This document shows, one piece after another, positions 53,327 through 62,924 of a DNA stretch of 64,000 bases. The notes under the pieces were generated by a model. The model did not search any database, was not told where the DNA came from, and saw nothing but the letters and a program-made list of their open reading frames with translations. A program made the position numbers and the translations under genes. Origin of the DNA: Acetobacter sacchari (GTDB taxonomy: Bacteria; Pseudomonadota; Alphaproteobacteria; Acetobacterales; Acetobacteraceae); assembly GCF_017377715.1 (NCBI RefSeq), contig NZ_JAFVMF010000009.1:124001-188000 (forward strand), given 5' to 3'. How positions within the stretch are numbered: position 1 is the first letter of the stretch; each line of letters starts with the position of its first letter.

Positions 53327-53662
53327 GTGGATATCAGAAGCAACAGACGCGACACCGATGGTCGGAGCGTGATCACCGCCAACCGGCTGCTTGACGGAAT
53401 CGTTGTCTGGCGTGCGGCGGACGGGGCATGGCGCGAACGCATCAGCGACGCAGCCCTTGTCCCGAACGACGAAGTCGAGGCGCTTCTGAAGACGCTGCAG
53501 GGACAGGCGCAAGCGCAGGGCGTGCTGGGGGTTTACGGTGTGCAGACCCGTGAGGACGAGGCGGAGATCACGCCCCTCACCACCCGCGAACGAATTCGTG
53601 CGTTCGGACCGTCTGTGCACCCTGAATTCGCGCCGACCGTCTTCGCTCCGGAGCGGGCCTGA
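53327..53662 (+). CDS. DUF2849 domain protein
   Basis: A 111-residue protein with the DUF2849 core SVITANRLLDGIVVWRAADG then WRERISDAALV. In alphaproteobacteria this family is found next to sulfite reductase genes; its role is unknown. GTG at 53327 is used (DIRSNRRDTDG). It comes 134 bases before cysI and is likely in the same operon. Confidence 0.85.
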   Translation: MDIRSNRRDTDGRSVITANRLLDGIVVWRAADGAWRERISDAALVPNDEVEALLKTLQGQAQAQGVLGVYGVQTREDEAEITPLTTRERIRAFGPSVHPEFAPTVFAPERA

Positions 53663-53795
53663 AGAGTCGTCGGTGAAAACCGGGCGCCTTCGATGATGAT
53701 TTCGAAATAATGACCGTGAGGCACACCCGTTAAGGTCTTGCGACCCGGCGGGATTGAGATGAAGCGCATCGCTTCACATGGAGGAGAGAAAAAGG

Positions 53796-55502
53796 ATGTC
53801 GACCGAAACCCTCGTAAGGCAGGACAGCGCGGCGCCTCCCGTCGGGCGCTACGCCTACGATCAGGTTGACCGTGACTTCCTGCGCGACCGGATCGAGCAG
53901 TTCCGCGATCAGGTGAGCCGCCGCATCTCCGGCGCCTTGACCGAGGACGAATTCAAGCCGCTGCGCCTGATGAACGGGCTATACCTCCAGCTCCACGCCT
54001 ACATGCTCCGCGTGGCGGTCCCTTATGGAACTCTGGACTCGCGCCAGATGCGCGCGCTGGCGCGGATCGCGCGAGAGTTCGACCGCGGATACGGCCATTT
54101 CACCACCCGACAGAACATCCAGTTCAACTGGATCAAGCTGGAGGACACGCCAGCCGCGCTGGAAGTGCTGGCCGAAGCGGACATGCACGCCATCCAGACA
54201 AGCGGCAACTGTATCCGCAACGTGACCTCGGACGAATTCGCAGGAGCGGCGGCAGACGAGTTGCTCGACCCGCGCATTCACGCAGAAATCCTGCGCCAGT
54301 GGTCTACGCTGCACCCGGAATTCACCTTCCTGCCACGCAAGTTCAAGATCGCGATCTCCGGCAGCCCGAATGATCGCGTCGCCGCGCGCTTCCACGATAT
54401 CGGGCTGATCGCGCGTCCCGGCGACAACGGCGCGCCGTTGTTCGAAGTGTTCGTCGGCGGCGGTCTCGGTCGCACGCCTATCGTGGGCGTCAGCCTGCGC
54501 GACGATCTACCTGAGGAAGACCTGATCGCGTATCTGGAAGCGATCCTGCGCGTCTATAACGAGTACGGTCGGCGCGATAACATCTACAAGGCGCGCATCA
54601 AGATTCTCGTGCAGGCGCTTGGCCCGGACGTTTTCCGTCAGAAAGTCGAGGCGGAGTTCGCCGCCATGGACCGCGCGCGCTACCGCCTGCATCCCTCCAT
54701 CGTCACGGCGATCAGCGAACGTTTCGGCGCGCCACAATTCGCGCCTGAAGATGGCGCAGTCGCGGCGCTCGCAGCTGCGCGCGCCACAGACCGGGCGTTC
54801 GACGGATGGGTCCGAACCAATACGCACTCGCACCGTGCGCCAGGTTATATTTCGGTCGTCGTGTCGCTGAAGCCAGCTGGTGGAATTCCCGGCGACGCGA
54901 CAGATGCGCAGCTCGATCTTCTGGCCGATCTGGCGGACGAGTTCAGCTTCGGCGAAATCCGTGTGACGCATCTGCAGAACGTCGTGCTCGGTCATGTCCG
55001 ACAGGATCGACTACAGGAACTGTGGCGCCGTCTCGACGCCGCCGGCCTCGGGACCGCGAACATCAACTTCATCAGCGACATCATCGCCTGCCCCGGCCTC
55101 GATTACTGCGCACTCGCCAACGCGCGTTCGATCCCTATTTCGCAGAAGCTGAGCCAACGTTTCGCCGACATCACCCTACAACGGGAAATTGGTGAGCTGC
55201 GGCTCAATATTTCGGGGTGCATCAACGCCTGTGGCCATCACCATGCCGCACATATCGGCATTCTTGGTGTGGACAAGCGTGGCGAAGAGGCTTTCCAGAT
55301 CACTCTGGGCGGATCCGGTGAACAGGACGCTTCCGTTGGCCAGATTCTTGGTCCGGCCATGACGGAAGACGACACCGTCGACGCCGTCTCCCGGCTGGTC
55401 GATCTCTACCTGGCGCGCCGCGAGGGTTCTGAGCGGTTTCTCGACACTTTCCGTCGTCTCGGGACGGCAGCTTTCAAGGATGTTGTCTATGCCGCTGCTT
55501 GA
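53796..55502 (+). CDS. cysI: Assimilatory sulfite reductase hemoprotein
   Basis: A 568-residue siroheme/[4Fe-4S] reductase of the nitrite/sulfite family. Cluster ligands lie in CPGLDYCALANARSIPISQK (C-x5-C) and ISGCINACGHHHAAHIG (C-x3-C). Siroheme-binding Arg residues lie in FTTRQNIQFNWIKLEDTP. Sulfite to sulfide is favoured over nitrite by the sulfate transporter, DUF2849 and DUF934 neighbours. ATG at 53796 follows GGAGG; the earlier in-frame ATG at 53778 lacks a site. Confidence 0.92.
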   Translation: MSTETLVRQDSAAPPVGRYAYDQVDRDFLRDRIEQFRDQVSRRISGALTEDEFKPLRLMNGLYLQLHAYMLRVAVPYGTLDSRQMRALARIAREFDRGYGHFTTRQNIQFNWIKLEDTPAALEVLAEADMHAIQTSGNCIRNVTSDEFAGAAADELLDPRIHAEILRQWSTLHPEFTFLPRKFKIAISGSPNDRVAARFHDIGLIARPGDNGAPLFEVFVGGGLGRTPIVGVSLRDDLPEEDLIAYLEAILRVYNEYGRRDNIYKARIKILVQALGPDVFRQKVEAEFAAMDRARYRLHPSIVTAISERFGAPQFAPEDGAVAALAAARATDRAFDGWVRTNTHSHRAPGYISVVVSLKPAGGIPGDATDAQLDLLADLADEFSFGEIRVTHLQNVVLGHVRQDRLQELWRRLDAAGLGTANINFISDIIACPGLDYCALANARSIPISQKLSQRFADITLQREIGELRLNISGCINACGHHHAAHIGILGVDKRGEEAFQITLGGSGEQDASVGQILGPAMTEDDTVDAVSRLVDLYLARREGSERFLDTFRRLGTAAFKDVVYAAA

Positions 55503-55983
55503 AAACGGCCGCGTGGTCTCTGATCGCTGGACCTACGCTGTCGAGGGCGAACCTCTGGGCGAAGGCGCCGTTATCGTACCCAGTTCGCGACTCAGCGAAG
55601 GGCTCGGCCGCGCAGAGGGCGAACTCGGAGTCCTGCTCGCACCTGACGAGGCGGCTGAGACGCTTCGCGCAGGGCTTGCAAAACTATCTCTGGTAGCCGT
55701 GCGCTTTCCAATTTTCCGCGACGGCCGCGCCTTCAGTCAGGCACGAGCGCTCCGTGAGCATCTGCATTTTAAGGGCGAGGTTCGCGCGGTCGGCCACATC
55801 CTGCCCGACCAGTACGAATTTCTCATGCGCTGCGGCGTGACGACTGTGGAAGTGCCGGAAAACGCGGATATCTCCGTCTGGAACGCCGCGTTGCAACGTT
55901 TCAGCGTCGCGATGCAGCCTTCCATCGCCGCCGAGAAGGCGACCGGGTTCGGTCTACGGCGGTTTCTCGACGTCGCAGGATAA
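55489..55983 (+). CDS. DUF934 domain protein of the sulfite reductase operon
   Basis: A 164-residue protein with DUF934 features: VPSSRLSEGLGRAEGELGVL, LVAVRFPIFRDGRAFSQARA and VGHILPDQYEFLMRCGVTTV. The family follows cysI in many alphaproteobacteria and is thought to support sulfite reduction, but the mechanism is not known. It overlaps the end of cysI by 14 bases. cysH, normally next, is not present in this window. Confidence 0.88.
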   Translation: MPLLENGRVVSDRWTYAVEGEPLGEGAVIVPSSRLSEGLGRAEGELGVLLAPDEAAETLRAGLAKLSLVAVRFPIFRDGRAFSQARALREHLHFKGEVRAVGHILPDQYEFLMRCGVTTVEVPENADISVWNAALQRFSVAMQPSIAAEKATGFGLRRFLDVAG

Positions 55984-56445
55984 CCCAGTATCCGACCGGA
56001 CGGACGTATCCGCTCGCATAACATTGTTTGATCGAGCGAGGAGCCGAAACCATCTCCTCGGCCCGGCGCGAACCGGACATCTGACTTTACGACAGTCCTC
56101 AGTTCACACGCTTTATCGCCATATCTCGGTCGCTTGGCGGGACGCCATTTCACGCTTTCAGCCTTCTGCAGGCTTTTCAGCGTCACATCGCCGCGAAGGC
56201 TGCCCTATCAGGATTGGAAGCGGAAAGGCGCTTACCTATTGCCGCGCCCTATCGCTCTCGTCTGCAGATCGGGCCTAAGCGCCGCGACATAGCCCAATAC
56301 CATCGGTGGGCAAGCGAATAATTATCCGCGCCATCAGGAGCACGGCCTCCAAACCGAGGGAATCCCGTGGCTTCGCCTCAGCGCTGCTCGTAACCTTGCA
56401 TTACGAGCAGTGCTAAACGCAGAGACGCTCTCTCTCTGCGTCTTC
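55984..56445. other. Convergent spacer between the cys locus and the MotB-like gene
   Basis: About 460 bases, no coding frame supported. Its right end carries the terminator of the MotB-like gene, listed separately. No cysH remnant was recognised. Confidence 0.4.
56417..56441 (-). terminator. Terminator-like hairpin after the MotB-like gene
   Basis: Perfect 9-base arms ACGCAGAGA (56417-56425) and TCTCTGCGT (56433-56441) with a 7-base loop, read on the minus strand just after the MotB-like stop codon and followed by TTTAG. Consistent with intrinsic termination. Confidence 0.6.
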
Positions 56446-57432
56446 TCAGCGATCCGTAAGCCGGAATTCGATGCGGCGATTGCGTGCGAAAGCCTCGGAA
56501 GTCGAACCCTGTACCAGAGGCTGATAATCGGAGAAGCCGGTCGCCGCCAGATGATGCGGGTCCACGCCCTCGGCGATAAGCAATTTGACCACTGTGATGG
56601 CGCGGGCGCTCGACAGCTCCCAGTTACTGGGGAACGCCGTGTGGATAGGCTGCCGGTCGGCGTGACCATCAATGCGTAGAATCCATGGAACGTCAGCAGG
56701 AATCTGCGATGACACCTGCCGGAAGGTTTTGGCTAGCGTCCGGATCTCCGCAGCGCCCTTCGGGGTCAGGTCGGCGCTGCCGGTCGGAAACAACACCTCG
56801 CTCTGAAACACGAAGCGGTCCCCGACGATCTGCACACCCTTCTGATCTTTCATCACATCGCGCAGTCGGCCAAAGAATTCGGAGCGATACCGCTTGAGCT
56901 GCTCCACCTTGTCAGCCAACGCGATGTTCAGCCTGTTGCCCAGATCGGCGATTTTCGCATCGCGATCCGACACGTCCTTGTGGGCGATGTCGAGAGCCTG
57001 CGATATCGCCGTCAACTGCTGGTTTAACGACGTCAGTTGCTGGTCGAGCTGCGTGACCTTGTCTTCAGCCGCGTGGTCAAGGTCGGACGCCTTTTTCGTA
57101 TCTGCGCGCGCCTGCTCAAGCTGACCGCCGATCGCGGCAAGGCTGGCCGCGTCCTTGTCATGCTGAGCTGAAAGCGTCGCGACGTTCACCTTCAGATCGG
57201 ACGTCGTCTTCTGTTCAAGCGCCAGCATACGCGCCAGTTCAGCCGCCTGGACCTGCAACTTGTCGAGCACATGCTCGCGCCGGTTCAATGCAACGGACAG
57301 GAAAGCCTGCCCGAGCACAAAGACCAGAAGAACGAAGGTGACGACCATCAGCAGTGTGGACAACGCGTCCACATAGCCCGGCCACGCATCCAATCCTGCC
57401 TGGTGGGTTCTTCCGCGGCGCCCCGGTCGCAT
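56446..57432 (-). CDS. MotB/OmpA-like peptidoglycan-binding stator protein
   Basis: A 328-residue protein: one N-terminal transmembrane helix with an acidic residue at the start (WPGYVDALSTLLMVVTFVLL, Asp as in MotB proton channels), a long coiled coil (about 50-180) and a C-terminal OmpA-like domain (LRIDGHADRQPIHTAFPSNW then ELSSARAITVVKLLIAEGV). It pairs with the MotA/TolQ-like gene 9 bases upstream. No flagellar genes lie near. An ion-driven envelope machine is likely, function unknown. Confidence 0.82.
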   Translation of the reverse strand: MRPGRRGRTHQAGLDAWPGYVDALSTLLMVVTFVLLVFVLGQAFLSVALNRREHVLDKLQVQAAELARMLALEQKTTSDLKVNVATLSAQHDKDAASLAAIGGQLEQARADTKKASDLDHAAEDKVTQLDQQLTSLNQQLTAISQALDIAHKDVSDRDAKIADLGNRLNIALADKVEQLKRYRSEFFGRLRDVMKDQKGVQIVGDRFVFQSEVLFPTGSADLTPKGAAEIRTLAKTFRQVSSQIPADVPWILRIDGHADRQPIHTAFPSNWELSSARAITVVKLLIAEGVDPHHLAATGFSDYQPLVQGSTSEAFARNRRIEFRLTDR

Positions 57433-57441
57433 CGGGGGGCC

Positions 57442-58500
57442 TTATTGCGGGGTCTGGCCGCCGGTCGCAGCGACCGTGCGGGCGAGAAGACGAATATCGC
57501 TGCGGACGTCGGCTATGATCTGTTGGCGACCACGCTCCGCGTCGGACACAAGCTGGTTTAGCAATGTTTCGATGTTGCGCAGGTGGATATGGGCCTGTCG
57601 GGACTCGTTGTTGTCGCCATTCTGATTCGCCATAGCGCCGAGATGACCGCTCAGACGCGCCAGCATCTGGGTCTGAAGCGTGCGCTGCTCCTCGCTCGCC
57701 CGGATCATGAGCTGCAAACCTTCAAGGTTATCCGCCGTCTGCTCCAGCAGAGCCTGCACATAGGTCGGAATGGAGCCGTCACCTTCGACATTGCCCATCG
57801 TCGAGGAAAAGCGCGTCAGGCTGGCCAGCCATTCTTCCAGCTCGTTGAAGAAGCGGTTTTGCGCCTGCCCGGCGGTAAGATCGAGAAAACCGAGAACCAG
57901 CGCGCTCGCCAGACCGAACAGGGAGCCTGAGAAGGCCGTGCCCATGCCATGAAGCGGCTTGGCCAGCCCCGCCTTCAACTGGTCGAACATGGCGTTGAGA
58001 TCGCCGTTGCCGATCGACATGCTGCCGATCACGTCCGCGATGGCGCCGACAGTCAGCAGCAGGCCGTAGAACGTCCCCAGCAAACCAAGGAAAATCAGCA
58101 ATCCGGTCATATAGCGCGACACCTCGCGCCCTTCGTCCAGACGGCCGGACAAGCTGTCCAGCATAGATTGCATGGCGGGCGTGGACAGCGCGATCCGGCT
58201 CCTGCCCGACTGTCCCGCCAGCGCGGTGGAAACCGCCGCGAGCATAGTCGGCGGCTCAGGCGGCGCCAGAGCGGTGCGGCCTTGCCGCATCGCATCCACC
58301 CACTCGACCTCGGGCTGAAGCCTCAGCACCATACGGATGTTCCACGCCACGCCGATGGCGAGAATCAGCAGGATCAGGCCGTCGAGCATCGGGTTGTTGA
58401 AGAACGCCGCGCGTAGCGGGCGCCACAGCAAGCCGCAGACGACGATGACGGCGGCGAGAAACGCGACCATCCTGAGGAGATAACTCGTGGGTTTGGTCAT
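57442..58500 (-). CDS. MotA/TolQ-like proton channel protein
   Basis: A 352-residue membrane protein with helices at about 8-26, 33-54, 132-155 and 195-218, the channel-family stretch GTFYGLLLTVGAIADVIGSM and PLHGMGTAFSGSLFGLASAL, and a C-terminal coiled tail (about 235-352). It would form the proton channel with the MotB-like protein encoded next. The long C-terminal tail is unlike flagellar MotA. ZorA of Zorya defence has this broad layout, but ZorC-E-like genes are absent. Confidence 0.82.
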   Translation of the reverse strand: MTKPTSYLLRMVAFLAAVIVVCGLLWRPLRAAFFNNPMLDGLILLILAIGVAWNIRMVLRLQPEVEWVDAMRQGRTALAPPEPPTMLAAVSTALAGQSGRSRIALSTPAMQSMLDSLSGRLDEGREVSRYMTGLLIFLGLLGTFYGLLLTVGAIADVIGSMSIGNGDLNAMFDQLKAGLAKPLHGMGTAFSGSLFGLASALVLGFLDLTAGQAQNRFFNELEEWLASLTRFSSTMGNVEGDGSIPTYVQALLEQTADNLEGLQLMIRASEEQRTLQTQMLARLSGHLGAMANQNGDNNESRQAHIHLRNIETLLNQLVSDAERGRQQIIADVRSDIRLLARTVAATGGQTPQ

Positions 58501-58556
58501 CGGGCGCCTTGGATTATGAGAATGTGGTCGGGACGCAGGCGTAACGGAGCCGGGGG

Positions 58557-59375
58557 TTACGGTACCGCGTCCGAACGCCTTATGTCCACCCGGTCGGCAG
58601 GTTCAGGACCGGGAGAGGCCGGCGCGGGAAGAACCCGGACATAAATACGCGTCGACGGCACGCCCGCGTTCATCAGGACTGCGCGAACAGCGAGGCCACG
58701 CTGTAGCGCCATACGACGTGGGCGGGACGGATCGTTAGGCGCGCCGCTGCCGATCGCGTCGATCAGGGCGCGCGAGTCTGGCTTTTCCTGAAGGGCTTTC
58801 ACGAAGGCCAGGACCGCATCACGGGTTTCCGCGTTCAGGTCGGACGATTTCGCAGCAAAGGTGATGCGCACGCCACCGTCTATCGGCGTCGCCGCCCCCT
58901 GCGCATCCTTGACTGCCGGAGGAACTGCAGGATTTGGAAACGGGTGAAGATCGACCGGCGTCGGCGGCGGCGTGAGGATCGGAATCGGGGGCGGCGCGGG
59001 TGGAATAGTTGGCGGCGGTGGTGGTTTGCCCGGCGCCGCGGGTTTCGCGGGCGCGGAGGCCTGCGGCTGCGCTTCGCTCTTTCCAGACGTTGCGGCTACG
59101 GCGCCGTCGACAGGCTTTTCCGGCGCTGTCAGCTGAGATGCAGCCGCAGGCTTAACCGTAGCGCTGGAGTCGGAGCCGACGCGCGCTGATCTCTGCGCGT
59201 GGGCTTTGTGCCCGGAGGCGCTGGCTTCCTGCCTCGGTTTCTGCTCAGGCGTTATCGAATCGAGCGCGTCCGGATTGGTAGTCACCTGGGCGCGGGCCGA
59301 CAAAGGCGCGACAAGCGCGACGCCGCCGGTCAAAACCGCCGCAACCGAAACGGCGGCGCAGAAATGCAGCTTCAT
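58557..59375 (-). CDS. Proline-rich periplasmic OmpA-like protein
   Basis: A 272-residue exported protein. It has a signal peptide (cleavage after SARAQ, about 30), a long low-complexity Ala/Pro/Lys region with PGKPPPPPTIPPAPPPIP, and a C-terminal OmpA-like domain beginning GGVRITFAAKSSDLNAETRD with ALQRGLAVRAVLMNAGVPST. It precedes the MotA-like gene by 56 bases and is probably the third part of that envelope system. The usual NxxLSxxR peptidoglycan signature is degenerate. Confidence 0.68.
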   Translation of the reverse strand: MKLHFCAAVSVAAVLTGGVALVAPLSARAQVTTNPDALDSITPEQKPRQEASASGHKAHAQRSARVGSDSSATVKPAAASQLTAPEKPVDGAVAATSGKSEAQPQASAPAKPAAPGKPPPPPTIPPAPPPIPILTPPPTPVDLHPFPNPAVPPAVKDAQGAATPIDGGVRITFAAKSSDLNAETRDAVLAFVKALQEKPDSRALIDAIGSGAPNDPSRPRRMALQRGLAVRAVLMNAGVPSTRIYVRVLPAPASPGPEPADRVDIRRSDAVP

Positions 59376-59568
59376 GACAACCAGTTCCGCGGCACGGAAT
59401 AGTACGCTCCAGCCAGATCGCGCGAAGTCTGCTTCATCTCCCGATTGGAAACAAAGCCATATGCCGATGTCACCCGGCAAAATCCGCACGTCAAGCTGCG
59501 CCCCCGCAGGAGAGCGGTCCGCCCACGGACGGCTTCGTCAACGGCGCGCAAGATCGCGTCCTGAGCGG

Positions 59569-60405
59569 TCAGTCGCGCTCGACGAGGCTGTCGGCGACGA
59601 TTTCACGAAGCTTTCCGTGGAGCTGCGCGTTTCCGGCCACAAGCAGCACGTCGTCGGGGAGATCATTGATATCCACGCCTGCCGGGTCGGTGCAATAGCC
59701 TCCGGCCTCACGCACAAGCAGCGCCCCCGCCGCGCAGTCCCACGGGCGAATGCCGAGCTCCCAGTAACCTTCATAGCGGCCGGCGGCCACCCACGCGAGA
59801 TCGAGGGCCGCCGCGCCAAAGCGACGGATTCCGGCCACCTGCGGCATCAGCGCGCCCATCGTGCGGGCGAACGGCAGGCGCTGACGCGCGGGCACCTTGG
59901 CGAAGGGAATACCGGTCGCGAAGAGGGACTCGGACATTTCGCGGCGGGCGGATACGCGCATACGACGCTCGTTGAAGAACGCGCCTACACCCTTTTCCGC
60001 CCAGAACATCTCACCGGCAGCCGGGTTATAGACCAACCCGGCCGACAGTTCGATCGAACCGTCCGGCAAGCGCCGCTGCAATCCGATGGAGATGGCCCAG
60101 TGCGGCAGGCCGTGAAGAAAATTCGTCGTTCCGTCGAGCGGGTCGACCACCCAGCGCCACGTCCAGTTATCGCCGCCAGAAGCCCCGGACTCTTCCATCA
60201 GGAAGGCGTAGCCGGGACGCGCCCGCTCAAGCTCTTCACGGATGGTGGCTTCAGCGCGCAGATCGGCCTGCGACACGAAGTCGCCGGGCCCTTTGATGCT
60301 GACCTGCAACTGCTCGACCTCGTTGAAGTCGCGCAGCAGGCGCTTCGCAGCCTTCTGGGCCGCGTTCTGCATGACGGTCATCACGGGGGAGAGGCGCATG
60401 GCCAC
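59569..60405 (-). CDS. suhB: Inositol-1-monophosphatase family protein
   Basis: A 278-residue FIG-superfamily phosphatase. Metal motifs are VVDPLDGTTNFLHGLPHWAI and IRPWDCAAGALLVREAGG, and the first Glu lies in FLMEESGASGG. SuhB dephosphorylates inositol phosphates and in some bacteria acts in rRNA transcription. GTG at 60405 has a good AAGGA site; ATG at 60399 is possible. It follows efp by 83 bases on the same strand, an order common in this group. Confidence 0.92.
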   Translation of the reverse strand: MAMRLSPVMTVMQNAAQKAAKRLLRDFNEVEQLQVSIKGPGDFVSQADLRAEATIREELERARPGYAFLMEESGASGGDNWTWRWVVDPLDGTTNFLHGLPHWAISIGLQRRLPDGSIELSAGLVYNPAAGEMFWAEKGVGAFFNERRMRVSARREMSESLFATGIPFAKVPARQRLPFARTMGALMPQVAGIRRFGAAALDLAWVAAGRYEGYWELGIRPWDCAAGALLVREAGGYCTDPAGVDINDLPDDVLLVAGNAQLHGKLREIVADSLVERD

Positions 60406-60488
60406 AGGTCACATCCTTGGGAAAATCTTGGTCAGAGACGCCGGACAGGCATCCGTCCGGCGCATGAAGCGTCTGGTCAGTCCTGAAT

Positions 60489-61055
60489 TCAGGACTTCGC
60501 ACGCTCCACGTAGCTCGCGTCGTCAGTCCGGACCACGATGCGCTCGCCCGCCTCAATGAACGGAGGCACCATGGTCTTCACGCCATTGGACAGAACCGCA
60601 GGCTTGTAGGACGAGCTTGCAGTCTGTCCCTTCACCACCGGATCGGCCTCGACGATCTCAAGCGTGACGTGCGGCGGCAGCGTGACGGCCACCGGGTCGC
60701 CCTCGACCAGATTCACGTTCAGGACCATGTTGTCCTGCAGGAACGGGGCCTGCTCGCCCAGAAGCTCCACAGAGATCATGAACTGCTCGAACGTCTCGGG
60801 GTCCATCAGCACGAGCGTGTCGCCGTCGGAATAGGAATAGGTGTATTCCTTGTCCTCGGTCATCAGACGCTCGACCGTATCGGCGGTGCGCCAACGCTCG
60901 TTGGTCTTGTTGCCGGTCTTCAGGTCGCGCATCTCGACCTGAATGAAGGCTCCACCCTTTCCGGGAGTAATGATCTGCTGCTTGAGGACCGTCCACCGAC
61001 GTCCGTCATGCTCGATGACCTGTCCGGCGCGGATCAGGTTCGCCTGCTGTTTCAT
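60489..61055 (-). CDS. efp: Elongation factor P
   Basis: A 188-residue EF-P, which rescues ribosomes stalled on polyproline. The conserved Lys at the tip lies in ITPGKGGAFIQVEMRDLKTG; the three beta-barrel domains follow with LVEGDPVAVTLPPHVTLEIV and SSYKPAVLSNGVKTMVPPFI. It may be relevant to the Pro-rich OmpA-like protein nearby. The modifying enzymes are not in the window. Confidence 0.97.
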   Translation of the reverse strand: MKQQANLIRAGQVIEHDGRRWTVLKQQIITPGKGGAFIQVEMRDLKTGNKTNERWRTADTVERLMTEDKEYTYSYSDGDTLVLMDPETFEQFMISVELLGEQAPFLQDNMVLNVNLVEGDPVAVTLPPHVTLEIVEADPVVKGQTASSSYKPAVLSNGVKTMVPPFIEAGERIVVRTDDASYVERAKS

Positions 61056-61301
61056 AAGTCGTCCCTGGAAGAAAGAAGCTGGGGGATCAGAGGCGGGCTT
61101 CTACCCCCCGCGAGGCCGAAGGGCAAGGCCGACGCACGACGGAGGGCGTTTCGTCGCCAAAAATCTCGGCGACGCATGCTGAGCGCCAACGTTCTCGACC
61201 ACTGGAGCAAGGCTCGGCGAGGAAGTCCTTACTACAGGTAATTGCGCGTTCATTATTGATACGAAATTCACGTAGGTGCGCCCACTACATGCTACCGCGC
61301 C

Positions 61302-62600
61302 GTGAAGCTCTTGTGCGACGATATTTCTCGTCACGGTGACAGTTACGCCCAGCCGCCTCGCGACAAGAGGAGTTTCGAGTTGCGTAAGCCTCTCAACTTT
61401 GAAACGCCTCAGCATCAGCTCCACGGGGCGCCTCAGGCCGCCGTTACAGCAGAAGTCCGCTCACTGACCGGTTTGCGCGGGATAGCTGCAGTGTGGGTGG
61501 TGCTCTACCACATGACCATGCGCGATCCCGCAGGCGGTATTCTCGACGCGATCATCAGACGCGGTTACCTCGCGGTCGATCTCTTCTTTGTTCTGAGCGG
61601 TTTCGTGATGGCGATGTCCTATCGCCGTATTTTCGCGCAAACATTTACAGTGAAAGTGTTCGCTGTCTTCATTCTCCGCCGTCTCGCCCGAATATACCCG
61701 CTTTATATTTTCGTGCTGCTGCTGCTTTTTTCGCGACTGCTCGGCGTCGCCGTGTCCGCCCATAGCCCAATGCGCGAACTTCTGGAAAACTTCTTTCTCA
61801 ACACATTACTCATTCAGGCATGGGTCGGAAGCCCGTCAATTCTGGGGGCGTCCTGGTCAGTATCGACCGAATTCGCAGCCTATTTTCTCTTTCCGCTCCT
61901 CCTGATGATCGTCACCGCGCGAAGCCGCGCGCCCATGATACTGGCCACGACCCTCGCCGGGGCGAGCGTTCTGGCGGTCGCCTACCATCCGGCGGTCGGC
62001 GCGCAGGGAGACCGTAATGGGCTTCTCGACGTAACATCCGGGACGCCACTTTGGCCGTTGTTACGGTGCATAGCCGAATTCACGCTTGGCCTCGCCAGCT
62101 ACCGCATGGCCGTGGAACGCCCGCTTTCCGGAAGTAGCCAGGAGCCCGCCATTACCCTGCGGACGCACCTGGACGTGGCAATCGGGGCCGCCCTGATCTG
62201 TATCACCGTGATCCCCGCCTCAGACATCCTATTTGCCGCTCTCCTCCCCCCTTTGATGATCGCACTCAGCAGCCAGAGAGGTCGGCTCGCGGCGATACTG
62301 AGCAGCCGCCCAGCCCACACCTTAGGCCTTTGGTCCTACGCGATTTACCTGTGGCATGGGGCTCTTCTGTTCATCATGTGGCACGTCGAAGCGCTGCTTC
62401 AGGCGCGCGTCGGGTTCAATGTTGCGCGCGCGGCTGGAACCATCGCGTGTTGGGCTGTCATTCTTCCCATATCAGCCCTATCTTACCGGTTCATTGAGAC
62501 GCCGGGACGCAGGCTTGTCCGCGATTTTGAAAAACGCTTGTTTCCGTCGGAAGATACCGCAGTATTAGAAAGCGAGGCATCCGGGCGGGCGCGCCTTTGA
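61302..62600 (+). CDS. Acyltransferase-3 family membrane protein
   Basis: A 432-residue OafA/YrhL-type O-acyltransferase with about ten membrane helices. Motifs are LTGLRGIAAVWVVLYHMTMR (catalytic His), YLAVDLFFVLSGFVMAMSYR and SWSVSTEFAAYFLFPLLLM. It would acylate an exported polysaccharide or lipid; the substrate is unknown. The start at GTG 61302 is uncertain. No polysaccharide genes adjoin. Confidence 0.85.
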   Translation: MKLLCDDISRHGDSYAQPPRDKRSFELRKPLNFETPQHQLHGAPQAAVTAEVRSLTGLRGIAAVWVVLYHMTMRDPAGGILDAIIRRGYLAVDLFFVLSGFVMAMSYRRIFAQTFTVKVFAVFILRRLARIYPLYIFVLLLLFSRLLGVAVSAHSPMRELLENFFLNTLLIQAWVGSPSILGASWSVSTEFAAYFLFPLLLMIVTARSRAPMILATTLAGASVLAVAYHPAVGAQGDRNGLLDVTSGTPLWPLLRCIAEFTLGLASYRMAVERPLSGSSQEPAITLRTHLDVAIGAALICITVIPASDILFAALLPPLMIALSSQRGRLAAILSSRPAHTLGLWSYAIYLWHGALLFIMWHVEALLQARVGFNVARAAGTIACWAVILPISALSYRFIETPGRRLVRDFEKRLFPSEDTAVLESEASGRARL

Positions 62601-62924
62601 CGCTGTGCGCCTGTAAGTCATTTACTGTGTTGAACCTTGTGTTCCAACGAACTCGCGGATGAACACCCAACACTATAAGTTTTGACGATTTTCTTCACCC
62701 GGTGACTCTGGATGTTGAGCAATCCGATAATGGAAAAATCATTTTTGCGATCAGAGATATATTTTGAACAATCCTATCCTCGCCACTCTCAAGACCAGCC
62801 AAAATTCGAGCGCCGCACGCATACCTTGTTCGGTGAGCGTTCATCAATCGACAGAAGCCGCCTCCCTCGGCTTGGCGCGTCCCCCGAGGCGACATAGGCT
62901 CGCTCGCGACCACTGGAGAATCAC
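62601..62924. other. Spacer before the quinone-reductase-like gene
   Basis: About 320 bases, locally AT-rich near 62,700-62,770, presumably holding the promoter of the next gene. No gene, repeat or terminator was supported. Confidence 0.35.

Noticed and set aside
56446-58500. Possible Zorya anti-phage system (ZorA/ZorB)
   Set aside because: Only a MotA/MotB-like pair is present. No ZorC, ZorD or ZorE-like helicase or nuclease genes adjoin; suhB, efp and housekeeping genes flank it.
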